A stretch of DNA of 64,000 bases, taken from positions 62,001-126,000 of the forward strand of contig JAWKRG010000013.1 in the NCBI GenBank assembly GCA_041389725.1, in the 5' to 3' direction. Positions within the stretch are counted from its first letter, which is position 1, and every line of letters starts with the position of its first letter. The notes beneath the pieces are model-generated. The model was not told the DNA's origin, did no database searches, and saw nothing but the letters and a program-made list of their open reading frames with translations. Positions 17,531 to 25,979 of this stretch are shown here, one piece after another. This stretch comes from Polyangiaceae bacterium (GTDB taxonomy: Bacteria > Myxococcota_A > Polyangia > Polyangiales > Polyangiaceae). Position numbers and translations under genes: made by a program.

Positions 17531-18713
17531 TCTCGTAGGTAAGGCCAGCGCTGTTCGTCCCGCGTTGCGAGCTGAAGTAGAGGCGAGTGCCGGACGGATC
17601 GAACGCTGGACCGGTGATCTCGGACTTGTCCTGTCCTTCAAGCTGCACCAACGGCTTGAGCGTGCCATCGGACATGATGGCGACGATCTGCATGTCGCCC
17701 CCGTCCTCCGCGACGAGCACGTCGCCACAACAGGTACCGGTCAAGTTGTCGACTCCGGTCAGAATCGGGTTGGACGCGGTAGCAGCGTCATACAGGACCT
17801 CCAGCTTCTCTTCGTCCAGGCGCAATGCCCAAACGCGATTGTCACCTTTGGTCGAGAAGTAGACAACGCCATCGAAGTAGAACAGGCCCTCGCCACCGTC
17901 GAAGGCCGTGCTCACCTCGACTTGCCGACGTGTGGGGAGCTTGCCGCTGTACTGGGGCTCGGGCACCGGATGCCAGATCACGCTGTCGTCCTGCTGGCGC
18001 TGCATCACTTCGAGTACACCAGCATTCAGATCCGGGCGGCCGCCGGGGTTGGGTTTTGTTGGCGTGAAGCGATAGAGTCGTCCGTCCGGTTCGTCCTCGG
18101 TCAGGTACAGCACGTTGCTCCTGGGATCCACGGTTGCCGCCTCGTGCTTGAACACGCCGAGTGCGGTGTGGGCCGCGGCCTCCCGCGCGCCCGTGGGATC
18201 GCACTCGTACACCTTGCCCAAGGCTACTTCCTCGCAGGAAAGCCAGCTGCCCCACGGGGTCTTGCCGCCAGCGCAGTTGACGTTGGTGTTCTGCAGGATC
18301 GGATACGCGTCTACCAGCTCGCCGCCGGCGTCGAAACGCAGCGCGCCCACGCCACCCGTGAACGGGAACTCGGAGTTGGAGACGTACACCCAGCCCCCGT
18401 CCGTCATCGGGAAGGTCGCACCACCGTCGGGAAACTGGTGCCAGACATAGTCCTTGTCAGGGAGCGGTGCCTTGCCGCTCTCAGCGAGCACGCGCACTGA
18501 GAATCCATCTGCGAGCCTGACGCCTTGAGCATCCGCAGGGTTGAGCGACCCTAGCGCGCGAAGGTTGGATACCAAGCGAGGTAGCGTCGGGGTGCCTTGC
18601 TTCGGTTCGACGGCCTCCTCGCTGCAGCCAAACAGCACTGGCTTCGCCATCATGGCTGCCAGCCCGCTCAAACCATGAGCAAGGAATCGACGCCGCGGCA
18701 GGATGGACTTCAT
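17502..18713 (-). CDS. PhoX-like phosphatase (DUF839), Tat lipoprotein
   Basis: 403 residues. The N-terminus MKSILPRRRFLAHGLSGLAA has a twin-arginine signal and a following lipobox-like LFGC, so export folded with cofactors is likely. The central motif NCAGGKTPWGSWLSCEE is the hallmark of PhoX/DUF839 proteins, beta-propeller alkaline phosphatases using Ca/Fe; further propeller motifs include KHEAATVDP, YLTEDEPDGRLYRF and TGTCCGDVLVAEDGGD. It probably releases phosphate from organic esters in the periplasm. It follows the M29-like gene by 47 bp on the same strand. Confidence 0.82.
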   Translation of the reverse strand: MKSILPRRRFLAHGLSGLAAMMAKPVLFGCSEEAVEPKQGTPTLPRLVSNLRALGSLNPADAQGVRLADGFSVRVLAESGKAPLPDKDYVWHQFPDGGATFPMTDGGWVYVSNSEFPFTGGVGALRFDAGGELVDAYPILQNTNVNCAGGKTPWGSWLSCEEVALGKVYECDPTGAREAAAHTALGVFKHEAATVDPRSNVLYLTEDEPDGRLYRFTPTKPNPGGRPDLNAGVLEVMQRQQDDSVIWHPVPEPQYSGKLPTRRQVEVSTAFDGGEGLFYFDGVVYFSTKGDNRVWALRLDEEKLEVLYDAATASNPILTGVDNLTGTCCGDVLVAEDGGDMQIVAIMSDGTLKPLVQLEGQDKSEITGPAFDPSGTRLYFSSQRGTNSAGLTYEISGPFHLPA

Positions 18714-18760
18714 GGCCCGACAATGTGCCACGAGAGCTCGATCATTGCACGCGCAGGGAT

Positions 18761-19762
18761 CTACAGCAGGTAGCGACCTTCTCGCATCACCACCGCACCA
18801 TCGATGTCGATGGACGCCTGACTGGCCGTGAGCACCAACTGCCCCGCCGAGTCCCAATCCGCACCAGTCAGATCCGGTAAGGACATGCCGAGCGCGAGGT
18901 GAAGCCCGGGCAGCGTCTGATCGACGATCAACGTGCCGCTCGGCTCGCTCAGGCCCACGTTGGTACCGAAGCTCACCAAACCGACGCGATCGTAGTTCGC
19001 GCCCCCGCGCAGATAGTCCTCCACGGCCAGGCGCGCGCGGGAATCCGCGCACTCTGCAGCCACCGCACGCTGGCCGTCGAAGCGCAACAGCAAAGGAACG
19101 CCGGATAGAACGCGTCCCTCAAGTCCTGCGATGCCGGTGACCGACGCGTTGGCAGCGAAGACGCCTTTGACGCTGCCAGGTGAGGTCAGCAACTCGCCAG
19201 CAGGCAGGTTCAGCCAACGTCCCGCGCGAATGATGCCACTGTTCTCCACCCAACGATTCCGCGGCTCGAGGACGACGGTGAGATCCGTGCCCGCGCGACT
19301 CGTCACACGAATGACGGAATCCGGGCGAAGGCGGGCACGCAGCAAGCGCGCCGTGTCAGCGATGCGGTGAGGGTCCACGGCGAGGCCCACCGTCATCGTC
19401 CTGGCCGTCAGCCCGAGCATGTGCGCGTGGCGAAGGCCGTGAGCCTGCGCCAGCTCGACGACGCGACGCCGCAACGCGACCTCTTCGCTGCCCGCTCGAG
19501 CCACGAAGACGCTGGCTTGCGCCTGAGCCATCGCAGCCGCCACCTTCTGCGGAAGGTCGAGCAAGGGGTGGGCGCCAAAAGCGTCGAGGTCGTACACCTC
19601 CACTCGCGCTTTGGCCCAAGTCCCCGCCTCCGCAAGCGCCTCGGAGAGTTCGCGACGCTCGCGATCTCCGATCACGACGACGCGCTCGCCGGGAACGACG
19701 GCCAACGCACCTTCGATCACGCGACGCGCCGCCGAGACCAAGTCGTAGTTGACCGCAGCCAT
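18761..19762 (-). CDS. M29-like aminopeptidase, divergent
   Basis: 333 residues from ATG 19762; a GTG at 19801 would add 13. The C-terminal half follows the M29 (AmpS/AmpT-type) pattern: NLPAGELLTSPGSVKG, GLHLALG, and a final VVMREGRYL. Of the usual metal ligands, the Glu of PAGEL and the His of GLHLALG are present, but the GE pair is replaced by VGLVSFGTN and the HWD pattern by GADWDSAG. It is therefore either catalytically altered or a non-peptidase relative. Cytosolic; function uncertain. Confidence 0.65.
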   Translation of the reverse strand: MAAVNYDLVSAARRVIEGALAVVPGERVVVIGDRERRELSEALAEAGTWAKARVEVYDLDAFGAHPLLDLPQKVAAAMAQAQASVFVARAGSEEVALRRRVVELAQAHGLRHAHMLGLTARTMTVGLAVDPHRIADTARLLRARLRPDSVIRVTSRAGTDLTVVLEPRNRWVENSGIIRAGRWLNLPAGELLTSPGSVKGVFAANASVTGIAGLEGRVLSGVPLLLRFDGQRAVAAECADSRARLAVEDYLRGGANYDRVGLVSFGTNVGLSEPSGTLIVDQTLPGLHLALGMSLPDLTGADWDSAGQLVLTASQASIDIDGAVVMREGRYLL

Positions 19763-20065
19763 CCTTGGAGCGGTCCAACTCTTCGGCGGCGGTTGCGTCA
19801 CGACGGGAGAGTGTCACGCCTGCGCAGCGAGCACCATGGGCGCCCCGGGCCGTGACCCACCGGTGCAAGCCCTGGGATGTGCAGGTGAAATCCGATCGCG
19901 AGGGCCGTCCCGTTCGCCGCGTGCCGCGTTTGCTCACAACTGATTGCCACTTTTCTAGTGCAGCACTAGCGTCCGCGGGCGCAGGGACGCGCGCGAGCAG
20001 CCCTTCCGCGCCGCCCCCGGACACGCCGTCCGGGGAGAACCAAGACCAACGTCAGGAGGCCATCC

Positions 20066-20974
20066 ATGTCCGAGATTCGCTATGACAATCGAGTTGCCAT
20101 CGTCACTGGAGCCGGAGGCGGCCTTGGCCGCACGCACGCCCTACTGCTCGCAAGCAGGGGTGCGAAAGTCGTGGTCAACGACCTCGGCGGCAGCATGGAC
20201 GGCAGTGGCGGCGGGTCGGCCTCCGCGGCGGACAAGGTGGTGGATGAAATCAAGGCTGCGGGCGGAGAGGCGGTCGCCAGCTACGACAGCGTCGACAACC
20301 TGGAAGGCGCGTCCAAGATCGTTGCCAAGGCCAAAGACACCTTCGGCAAGCTGGACATCATCATCAACAACGCCGGCATTCTGCGGGATGTCTCCTTCGT
20401 GAAGATGACCGAGGAAGACTGGACCAAGGTGCTGCAGGTTCATCTCTTCGGAACGATGTTCGTGTCCAAGGCGGCCTGGCCTCTGCTACGTGAGAACGCT
20501 TTCGGCCGCGTGGTGAACACGACGAGCGTGGCGGGCTTGTTCGGCAATTTCGGCCAGGTCAACTACGCCGCCGCGAAGATGGGCATAGTGGGACTGACGA
20601 AGGCGCTGGCCCAAGAGGGCGCCAAGTACAACATCCGCTGCAACTGCATCGCGCCCATCGCCAAGAGCCGCATGACGGAGACCATGACTCCGCCCGACAT
20701 CCTCAAGAACCTGCTGCCCGAGTACGTGAGTCCGATGGTCGCGTACCTGGCCAGCGAACAGTGCCAGGAAACGGGTCAGGTCTACTCGGCGGGCGCGGGA
20801 TACTTCTCCCGCATCGCGGTGTTGGAGGGCGCGGGCGTCACGCTGCCACAGGAGAAGATCAACATCGAGAACATTGCCGAGCAGTGGGGCGCCATCAACG
20901 ATCTGAGCAAAGGGCGCGCCTACGCCAACGCCATGGAGGCAGCGGCGGGCCCCTTCAAGCTGGCAACCAGCTGA
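20066..20974 (+). CDS. SDR oxidoreductase, MFE-2 (3R)-hydroxyacyl-CoA type
   Basis: 302 residues with AGGAGG 7 nt before the ATG. Rossmann motif TGAGGGLGRTHA at ~15-26, then VVNDLGG, NNAG, and the catalytic Ser-Tyr-Lys in NTTSVAGLFGNFGQVNYAAAK. The 300-residue length with the insertion GSMDGSGGGSASAADKVV matches the dehydrogenase part of peroxisomal multifunctional enzyme type 2 and its bacterial homologues, which oxidise 3-hydroxyacyl-CoA or related CoA esters with NAD. No hydratase domain is fused. A role in fatty acid or steroid side-chain oxidation is likely. Confidence 0.88.
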   Translation: MSEIRYDNRVAIVTGAGGGLGRTHALLLASRGAKVVVNDLGGSMDGSGGGSASAADKVVDEIKAAGGEAVASYDSVDNLEGASKIVAKAKDTFGKLDIIINNAGILRDVSFVKMTEEDWTKVLQVHLFGTMFVSKAAWPLLRENAFGRVVNTTSVAGLFGNFGQVNYAAAKMGIVGLTKALAQEGAKYNIRCNCIAPIAKSRMTETMTPPDILKNLLPEYVSPMVAYLASEQCQETGQVYSAGAGYFSRIAVLEGAGVTLPQEKINIENIAEQWGAINDLSKGRAYANAMEAAAGPFKLATS

Positions 20975-21038
20975 AGCACCAATCACGCGGGGCGGCGGCA
21001 CCACGTCGCCGCCCCAGCGGCGAGCGAGGGAGACGAAC

Positions 21039-21965
21039 ATGCGCAGATGGATGGCCAGCGTCGTTCTAGTTTCCGCCTGCGGCGGGGGCGGAGCACAGCC
21101 GGAGACCGCAGCAACAGAGAACGCCACGCCTGCTGACGACACGCCCGCAACGAGCGAGTCGAATTCCGAGGCCTCGCCTGCTGCGGCTGAAGCAAGCGCG
21201 GCGGAGTCGCGGATTGCACCGCCCCAGAAAGGCACGGCGGCTGCCGAGACGCGGTCGATTCACATGGACTTCGAGCTGACGTTGCATCGCGGCGACAGTC
21301 CCGCGGGTCTTCAGAGCGGAACCTGGAGCGTCGAGGAGCAACGCTCGATGCAGGTACGCGAGGTGGGGCCGCGCGCCATCCGCGTGATGAGCGTCGTGTT
21401 CGGCAAGCGTATCGCCGGACCGCTGCTGGGCATCGAGAAAAAGCCAGTCACCGCCGGGAAGAAGTTCTTGGTCACGGCCAAGGACGGCGGCGCAAAGGTC
21501 GAGTATCTGGACGGAGGAACTGCACCCGCTGAAGAACGTGACGCCGTGCTTGGCGAGTTTGGCTACGTGGGTGCCCCGAGCCTCCTGGCGCGAATCGTCT
21601 CCGCGAATCCTGTCGCCGGAAAGAAGACGAGTCTGGACCTACGGCAAGCCCTGGCGGTGCTCGGCGAGGTGCCGGGGCTGGACTTGGACGCGACCAAGGT
21701 GACGTTGACCTTCGAGGCCCTGCGCGACGGGTCGCGCAAGTCCGCTGCCTTCAAGGTAGAAGTCAAATCCCGCATCGTGAGCGGGCCCACGCACTTTGCC
21801 TTCGATCTCACCGGGCCGCTCGAAGTGGATCTCCACAGCGGCTGGATCAAACACTTGGAACTCGACGGCGCAGTGCAGCCCGGAGGACAGGTGAAAACCA
21901 AGAAGGGCATGCTGGGAGTCAAGGGCAAAGGCACCATCCGCATCGAGCGCAAGACCACCTTTTGA
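21039..21965 (+). CDS. Hypothetical lipoprotein
   Basis: 308 residues, 64 bp after the SDR and preceded by a GGGAGA site. MRRWMASVVLVSAC is a short signal with lipobox; residues 15-70 are an Ala/Thr/Ser/Glu linker. The remaining ~235 residues are beta-rich with regular strands (THFAFDLTGPLEVDLHSGWI, GKGTIRIERKTTF), compatible with a lipocalin-like or lipoprotein-carrier fold, but no family is identified. Confidence 0.7.
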   Translation: MRRWMASVVLVSACGGGGAQPETAATENATPADDTPATSESNSEASPAAAEASAAESRIAPPQKGTAAAETRSIHMDFELTLHRGDSPAGLQSGTWSVEEQRSMQVREVGPRAIRVMSVVFGKRIAGPLLGIEKKPVTAGKKFLVTAKDGGAKVEYLDGGTAPAEERDAVLGEFGYVGAPSLLARIVSANPVAGKKTSLDLRQALAVLGEVPGLDLDATKVTLTFEALRDGSRKSAAFKVEVKSRIVSGPTHFAFDLTGPLEVDLHSGWIKHLELDGAVQPGGQVKTKKGMLGVKGKGTIRIERKTTF

Positions 21966-22034
21966 CGCTGACCTACGCTCGGGAGGACTCGGGCGGGAAG
22001 CGACGTAGCAGCACGCGAAGATTTCGAGGTTCCA

Positions 22035-23540
22035 ATGATTCGACGAGTATTCTCCGGTTTTTCCCTGGTTCTTTTGTTCGTGGCGGCCTGTGGCCCGCGC
22101 ATGGCCCCCGGCATGAGCGGCACCCGCGAGTCCGGGCAGAGCAAGCTCATGGACGAGACCTTTGCCGGCAAGAACGCCTGCAACCCAGAGAACCATGAGC
22201 GCCCCTTCATCATCGAGTGGGACGCGACGGACATGAGTCAGTTCGAGTCCATCGCCGCGAATGACGTGGTGTTGGTCAAGTACGAGGGCTGCAAGCTCAC
22301 GGTGCTGGATGGCTGCAAGGACGACTCCGTGAAGGGCAGCTACGGAACCTACAAGCCCGTCGAGTGGACCAGCGGTTCGCTGGAGAAGATGGAGATCGGC
22401 AGCGAGGCGGAACTCTACGCCAACTTGCCCCTGGGCGTGGCCTCCCTGAGCGGACGCGTGGCCGGTGGCGAGCACTTTCGGATGGAGTACTACGTGGCAG
22501 GAACGCGCAGCGCGACTCGGCCGGCGGTGTACGCGGACGACCTCAAGGAAAATGCAGGTTGCAGCGGAGCGACGCACTTCGTCTACGGCTACAACCTCGG
22601 GGCCTTCGCCCTGGGTACCAAGACCAACACCAGCGTCGAGGCCGAGGGCAGCCTTTACGGCTTCGGAGCGGGCGCGAAGAACAAGCAAACGACGAGCGCC
22701 GACAAGCAAGGCGGAGATCTCGGCGTCTGCAAGGCCGACTCGGCCACGGAGATTCAGGGCTGCAAAGCCCCGATTCGGCTGACCCTGCGCAAGCTGGAGT
22801 CTGGCAAAAACCCCGACGTCGAGGCGCGCAAGGCGCCCGAGACAGACGCGGCGAAGAATTTGGCGGCCAAGGTGGAGGCGAAGTTCGAGGCCAAGGGGGA
22901 AGCGGGGGAGCACTTCGAGAGCGCGCGGACCAAGTTCGCGTCTGGTGACGGCAAGGGTTGCCTCGCAGAGCTCGACGCCCACGACAAGCTCAACCCGAAG
23001 GACAAGTCCACGGCGGCAAGCTCGGGCTACCCGCACTACCTGCGGGCGATGTGCGTGATGAAGTCCGGCAAGTGCGACGCGGGCAAGACGATGGCGCGCA
23101 AGGGTCTGGAAACCATGCAAGGCAACCAGAGTTCACCCGAGCAGATCGACGCGCACGTGCAAGCTTTGGCCACGCAGCACTGCCAGGGCAAGATGAGCGA
23201 CCGCGACACGTTGCTTCAGGCCCACAACAACCTGGTGATGGCTGGCTCCGTGCACAAGAAGACCGTCGCCTACTGCCAGGAGAACTATCAGACGGTGAAG
23301 CGTCTACTGAATACCGTAAAGCCCAAGGACGAGGACGACACTCAGGTCGCGAACATGCCGCGCTCTCTCTTCATCATGGCAGCAAGTTGCGCCGTGAAGG
23401 CTGGCGACTGCGAGGCCGCCTACCGACTGTACAAGGACGGCTACCCGAAGGAACTGATGAAGAACGCCAAGCCCGAGATGGTCGAGAAGATCATGCGATC
23501 CGCCTTCGAGACGAGCAATCAGAAGTGCAAGAAGAAGTAG
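22035..23540 (+). CDS. Lipoprotein with N-terminal domain plus shared Cys-helical domain
   Basis: 501 residues. MIRRVFSGFSLVLLFVAAC is a signal with lipobox. Residues ~35-265 form one unrecognised domain (RPFIIEWDATDMSQFESIA, FVYGYNLGAFALGTK). Residues ~294-501 form a helical domain that recurs in the next two genes: GDGKGCLAELD, LRAMCVMKSGKCDAGK, ATQHCQGKMSDRDTL, AYCQENYQTVK, PKDEDDTQ, AASCAVKAGDCEAAYRL. The regular Cys spacing and the TPR-like repeats suggest a periplasmic protein-interaction module. First gene of a three-gene row coupled by overlap. Confidence 0.78.
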   Translation: MIRRVFSGFSLVLLFVAACGPRMAPGMSGTRESGQSKLMDETFAGKNACNPENHERPFIIEWDATDMSQFESIAANDVVLVKYEGCKLTVLDGCKDDSVKGSYGTYKPVEWTSGSLEKMEIGSEAELYANLPLGVASLSGRVAGGEHFRMEYYVAGTRSATRPAVYADDLKENAGCSGATHFVYGYNLGAFALGTKTNTSVEAEGSLYGFGAGAKNKQTTSADKQGGDLGVCKADSATEIQGCKAPIRLTLRKLESGKNPDVEARKAPETDAAKNLAAKVEAKFEAKGEAGEHFESARTKFASGDGKGCLAELDAHDKLNPKDKSTAASSGYPHYLRAMCVMKSGKCDAGKTMARKGLETMQGNQSSPEQIDAHVQALATQHCQGKMSDRDTLLQAHNNLVMAGSVHKKTVAYCQENYQTVKRLLNTVKPKDEDDTQVANMPRSLFIMAASCAVKAGDCEAAYRLYKDGYPKELMKNAKPEMVEKIMRSAFETSNQKCKKK

Positions 23541-24424
23541 TGCGCGCGACTTCTCGACTTGCGTTCTTCCTGGGTGCAGCCTCGTTTTCCTGGGGTTGCG
23601 CCGCCCAGTGTCCGCCCGCGCCGAGCTGCCCTGCGAATGCGCCGGCCTATCATGCGCCAGCCTTCGGGGCGAGCAGTGGGACCGAATCGGCAGCAGGCAG
23701 CGCCGGCGCGACCAACCCTGAAAGCGGTAGCGCCAGCGCAACCACACCTACTGCCGCCCCCTCCGGGCAGGCGAACGCAGGCAACTCAGCTAGCATGGGC
23801 GAGGTCGCGGAACTGACCCAGAAACTGTCCCAGTCAATCGCGCAAGGCAAAGGCACGGAGTGCCGCGCGACCCTCGAGAAGCTCCGCAGCTTGGACAGTC
23901 GCTTCGAGGCGACGCTGACTCTGCAACGCGCGCAGTGCGAAATGATCGCGGGGCAGTGCGAGACTGGACGCGGAGTGCTGCGACGGATGTTCGCAGAGCA
24001 AACCCGCCTGTCCCCGGGACAAGCAGACCGCAGCGTCGAGTCGATTGCCTCACAATACTGCCAGGAGCACCAGCTGACGCCCCACGAGCAAGTCCAGCGC
24101 GCCGGGACCTTGCTGACCCAGGGCGCCTACACCGAAGCGCGGAACGACTGTGCCCAAAACGTCGCCAAGATGAAGAAGGCCCTCAAGCAGCTCAAGCCGA
24201 GAGACGCCGACGACCGCACGGCCGAAACCTGGGGCCGCTCTCTCTTCATGACCGGCGCTGCTTGTCATGCGCGCGCGGGAGACTGTGCGGCAGCCTGGAA
24301 GGTATTCAAGGCCGAGTACCCGGTGGCCACACTGGCCAAGATCCCAGCCGCGCAGCGCGATCGCGTGCTGAGCGATAGCTTCGCCAGCTTGGTGCCCCGT
24401 TGCAAAAACCCGTCTACTCCTTGA
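23540..24424 (+). CDS. Lipoprotein with shared Cys-helical domain
   Basis: 294 residues. The GTG start at 23540 shares its first base with the preceding TAG stop (TAGTG), which implies translational coupling. The signal VRATSRLAFFLGAASFSWGC carries a lipobox; an Ala/Ser/Thr-rich linker follows. From ~residue 92 it repeats the domain of the previous gene: GKGTECRATLEKL, RAQCEMIAGQCETGRGVLR, SIASQYCQEHQL, NDCAQNVAKMKK, KPRDADDRTAE, GAACHARAGDCAAAWKVFK. Function unknown. Confidence 0.75.
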   Translation: MRATSRLAFFLGAASFSWGCAAQCPPAPSCPANAPAYHAPAFGASSGTESAAGSAGATNPESGSASATTPTAAPSGQANAGNSASMGEVAELTQKLSQSIAQGKGTECRATLEKLRSLDSRFEATLTLQRAQCEMIAGQCETGRGVLRRMFAEQTRLSPGQADRSVESIASQYCQEHQLTPHEQVQRAGTLLTQGAYTEARNDCAQNVAKMKKALKQLKPRDADDRTAETWGRSLFMTGAACHARAGDCAAAWKVFKAEYPVATLAKIPAAQRDRVLSDSFASLVPRCKNPSTP

Positions 24425-24434
24425 TGCTCGACGC

Positions 24435-25250
24435 ATGACGCGCGCCACCGCCGCACCGCTGTTGATCGTGCTCTTGGCCGGTTGCCAGGAGCCCAACAAG
24501 ACTCCCCAAGACGCGCCGGTGCCGCCCGCCGCAGGTGACGATCTGGCGGGGGACCTGGCGGAGCTCGGAGCCTCCGCCAATCGCAAGCTCAACCACGAGG
24601 ACGGCAAGGGTTGCCTCGACGACCTCGACAAGATGGCCGCGCGAGCGCCGAAGCTGGCGAAGACGATGACGGCGCTTCGCGCCCAGTGCCAAATGCTCGT
24701 CGGCGAATGCCAAACCGGCAAGCGCGCTCTCGAGGACTACTACGTACGCGAGACGAACATGAGCCCACAGCGCGCGGCCTCGACGGTCGAGAGCATCGCA
24801 GCCATGCGCTGTCGCGGTAGCGACATGACCGATCGCGACCGCCTCCTGCGCGCGCTGTGGGAGATCAGTGACGGCGCCTTCGTGAATCCACGCAAGGACT
24901 GTGAGCGCAACGTCTCCCTGGTCCGCGAACTGGCCCCCAAGGTCCCACCCCGGGACGTGGACGACACGCAAGTCAAAGGGGGCCCTCGCGCACTGTTCCA
25001 CAACGGGGCCGCCTGTCTGGCCCGAGCCGGGGACTGCGCCGCCGCCTACCGCGTGTGGCGCGAGAACTACCCGGCGGACGCCCTGAGCAAACTGGCGGAA
25101 GCGCAACGCAAGGACTTGATCGTCGACGGGTTTCGCTCGAGCATCGAACGCTGCAAGGACGCGCCCCTGCCAGACGCAGCGGCAGAGCAAGTGCCGCCGG
25201 GCGCCCCCGCCGCTGGCAAGAAGCCAGACGTCCTTTCCGGTCGGCACTAG
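24435..25250 (+). CDS. Lipoprotein with shared Cys-helical domain
   Basis: 271 residues, 10 bp after the previous gene. Signal MTRATAAPLLIVLLAGC has a lipobox. From ~residue 45 it has the same domain as its two upstream neighbours: EDGKGCLDDLDKM, RAQCQMLVGECQTGKRALE, SIAAMRCRGSDMTDRDRLL, KDCERNVSLVRELAPKVPPR, GAACLARAGDCAAAYRVWR. The set of eight aligned cysteines is retained. It ends in a Pro/Ala tail. The three genes look like tandem duplicates kept together. Confidence 0.75.
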   Translation: MTRATAAPLLIVLLAGCQEPNKTPQDAPVPPAAGDDLAGDLAELGASANRKLNHEDGKGCLDDLDKMAARAPKLAKTMTALRAQCQMLVGECQTGKRALEDYYVRETNMSPQRAASTVESIAAMRCRGSDMTDRDRLLRALWEISDGAFVNPRKDCERNVSLVRELAPKVPPRDVDDTQVKGGPRALFHNGAACLARAGDCAAAYRVWRENYPADALSKLAEAQRKDLIVDGFRSSIERCKDAPLPDAAAEQVPPGAPAAGKKPDVLSGRH

Positions 25251-25323
25251 AAGGCCGCGCAAGACGAAACCGTCGCGCAGCAGGCGTAGCGCGCTCCTTC
25301 GCGGTCTGCGCTACGCTCGACTC

Positions 25324-25929
25324 ATGACAACTTGGACCCTGGCTTCCCTTCTTGTCTTGTCACTTGGTTGTTTCGCCGGTTGCAGCTCCGGTGGGAGCGG
25401 CTCCCCCAACACGGGCGGAAGCTTCGACTGTAGCTCTGGATGCGACAAGCTCGCAGGAGCGAACTGCCCAAACCCGGATCCGAAACAAACCTGTGTGGAC
25501 GAGTGCAACAATGCCCTGAACGAGGCCGGTAGCTGTCGCTCCGCCTACGCGGGTTTGCTCAATTGCTTCATCGCTCGGCCTTTCGTCTGCGACGCATCGG
25601 GACAGCCCAGCATCGACCAGGACGCGGCGCTCAATGCCTGCCTTACCGAATCCATTGCCTACGTGAAATGCGGAACCTGCCAAGCGGACAGTAGCGACGG
25701 CGCCTGCACCACCTGCTCGAAGACCAAGTGTTGTGCGCAGCGACAGGCGATCTACGACGACCCGAGCTTCCCCGCGTACACCCAGTGCGTCTCGGCCTGC
25801 CCCGATGGTGACACGCAGTGCCCCCAAGCCTGCAACAGCAAGTACCCGAGTGTCATTCAAGCTGGCGCTGCGATGACGACCTGCCGCAGCAACAGCTGTG
25901 CAACCGAGTGCAGCTCCACGACGCAGTAG
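25324..25929 (+). CDS. Cys-rich lipoprotein
   Basis: 201 residues. MTTWTLASLLVLSLGCFAGC is a signal peptide with two possible lipobox cysteines (LGC, AGC). The mature part has about 24 cysteines in closely spaced pairs (SGCDKLAGANC, QTCVDECNNAL, KCGTCQADSSDGACTTC, SACPDGDTQCPQAC, NSCATEC), suggesting a disulfide-rich helical bundle on the outside of the cell. No family recognised. It lies 73 bp after the lipoprotein triplet and may or may not be part of that unit. Confidence 0.72.
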   Translation: MTTWTLASLLVLSLGCFAGCSSGGSGSPNTGGSFDCSSGCDKLAGANCPNPDPKQTCVDECNNALNEAGSCRSAYAGLLNCFIARPFVCDASGQPSIDQDAALNACLTESIAYVKCGTCQADSSDGACTTCSKTKCCAQRQAIYDDPSFPAYTQCVSACPDGDTQCPQACNSKYPSVIQAGAAMTTCRSNSCATECSSTTQ

Positions 25930-25979
25930 CGTCCCCGAGAACGGCATCGGCGCAGCGGGCGCGGTGGCCGAACGCGGCG

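Noticed and set aside
22958..23539. N-terminal extension of the second triplet lipoprotein
   Set aside because: This part is another frame of the preceding gene; the real start is GTG 23540 with a lipobox signal.
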